DNA of 5,404 nt from a bacterium (GTDB lineage: Bacteria; Ratteibacteria; UBA8468; B48-G9; JAFGKM01). A model generated the notes under the pieces. The model saw nothing but the letters and a program-made list of their open reading frames with translations. It searched no databases and had not been told where the DNA came from. Position 1 is the first letter of the stretch. Every line of letters begins with the position of its first letter. The translations under genes were made by a program, and so were the position numbers. The stretch spans positions 1 through 5,404 of the forward strand of contig JAKPNC010000187.1 in assembly GCA_029548585.1 (NCBI GenBank), in the 5' to 3' direction. Shown here piece after piece: positions 5,329 to 5,404 of the stretch.

Positions 5329-5357
5329 ATTATACTACAGAAGTCATCCATAACCAA
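5329..5357 (-). promoter_or_regulatory. Probable promoter of the acyl-CoA synthetase
   Basis: On the minus strand TTGGTT (5352-5357) and a perfect TATAAT (5329-5334) are separated by 17 nt. The start would be near 5322, giving a leader of about 47 nt to the ATG at 5275. The -35 matches the consensus at only three positions, so an activator or a weak promoter is possible. The rest of the upstream stretch to 5404 shows no recognisable gene. Confidence 0.45.
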
Positions 5358-5404
5358 TTTCACCCGCTCCGGCGGCCGGCTCGTTTCTTTTCCCTCTTTC
5401 CTGC

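Noticed and set aside
5361..5396. GC-rich CCGG-CGG-CCGG followed by a pyrimidine run on the plus strand, terminator-like
   Set aside because: The stem is only 4 bp with a 3-nt loop, the run is mixed C/T, and no plus-strand gene precedes it.
5344..5403. Second minus-strand frame from the window edge ending at TGA 5344-5346
   Set aside because: Nineteen codons without a recognisable motif; it cannot be distinguished from chance.

Overview
This is a bacterial window with moderate GC content and tightly packed genes. It shows ordinary Shine-Dalgarno sites and sigma70-like promoters. A single-chain ADP-forming acyl-CoA synthetase suggests an anaerobic or fermentative/syntrophic lineage that makes ATP from CoA thioesters. 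Desulfobacterota or Nitrospirota would fit, but this is a guess from gene content; nothing here fixes the taxonomy. No rRNA, tRNA, CRISPR array, insertion sequence or phage gene is visible.

Layout by position. (1) Minus-strand operon, about 2138 down to 1: a promoter at 2110-2138, then nadC (quinolinate phosphoribosyltransferase, last step of de novo NAD synthesis), a TatD-family metal-dependent hydrolase, an unlisted 52-residue ORF at 278-436, and the N-terminal part of a sugar-phosphate nucleotidyltransferase that leaves the window at position 1. Every junction overlaps (10, 4 and 4 nt), so this looks like one translationally coupled transcript. (2) Plus strand, 2166-3178: a 32-residue leader ORF with a strong ribosome binding site, whose TGA overlaps the ATG of a ten-helix EamA/DMT-family transporter. 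(3) Minus strand, 5275 down to 3179: a 698-residue NDP-forming acyl-CoA synthetase with its own promoter and an 11-residue upstream ORF that again ends in an ATGA overlap. Its stop codon directly abuts the transporter stop codon, with no base between them.

The nadC operon and the transporter diverge from one 2067-2165 control region in which the two candidate -10 boxes overlap on opposite strands. The transporter and the acyl-CoA synthetase converge. There is no pathway link between the three units that the sequence itself proves.

The most interesting signal is a set of very short ORFs joined to the next gene by ATGA stop/start overlaps (278-436, 2166-2264 and 5272-5307). The 2166-2264 leader is rich in Ile and Leu codons in its second half and precedes a transporter. 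It could be a translational regulator or a small protein, and it moves the likely transporter start from 2237 to 2261. I do not see a convincing multi-gene novel system.
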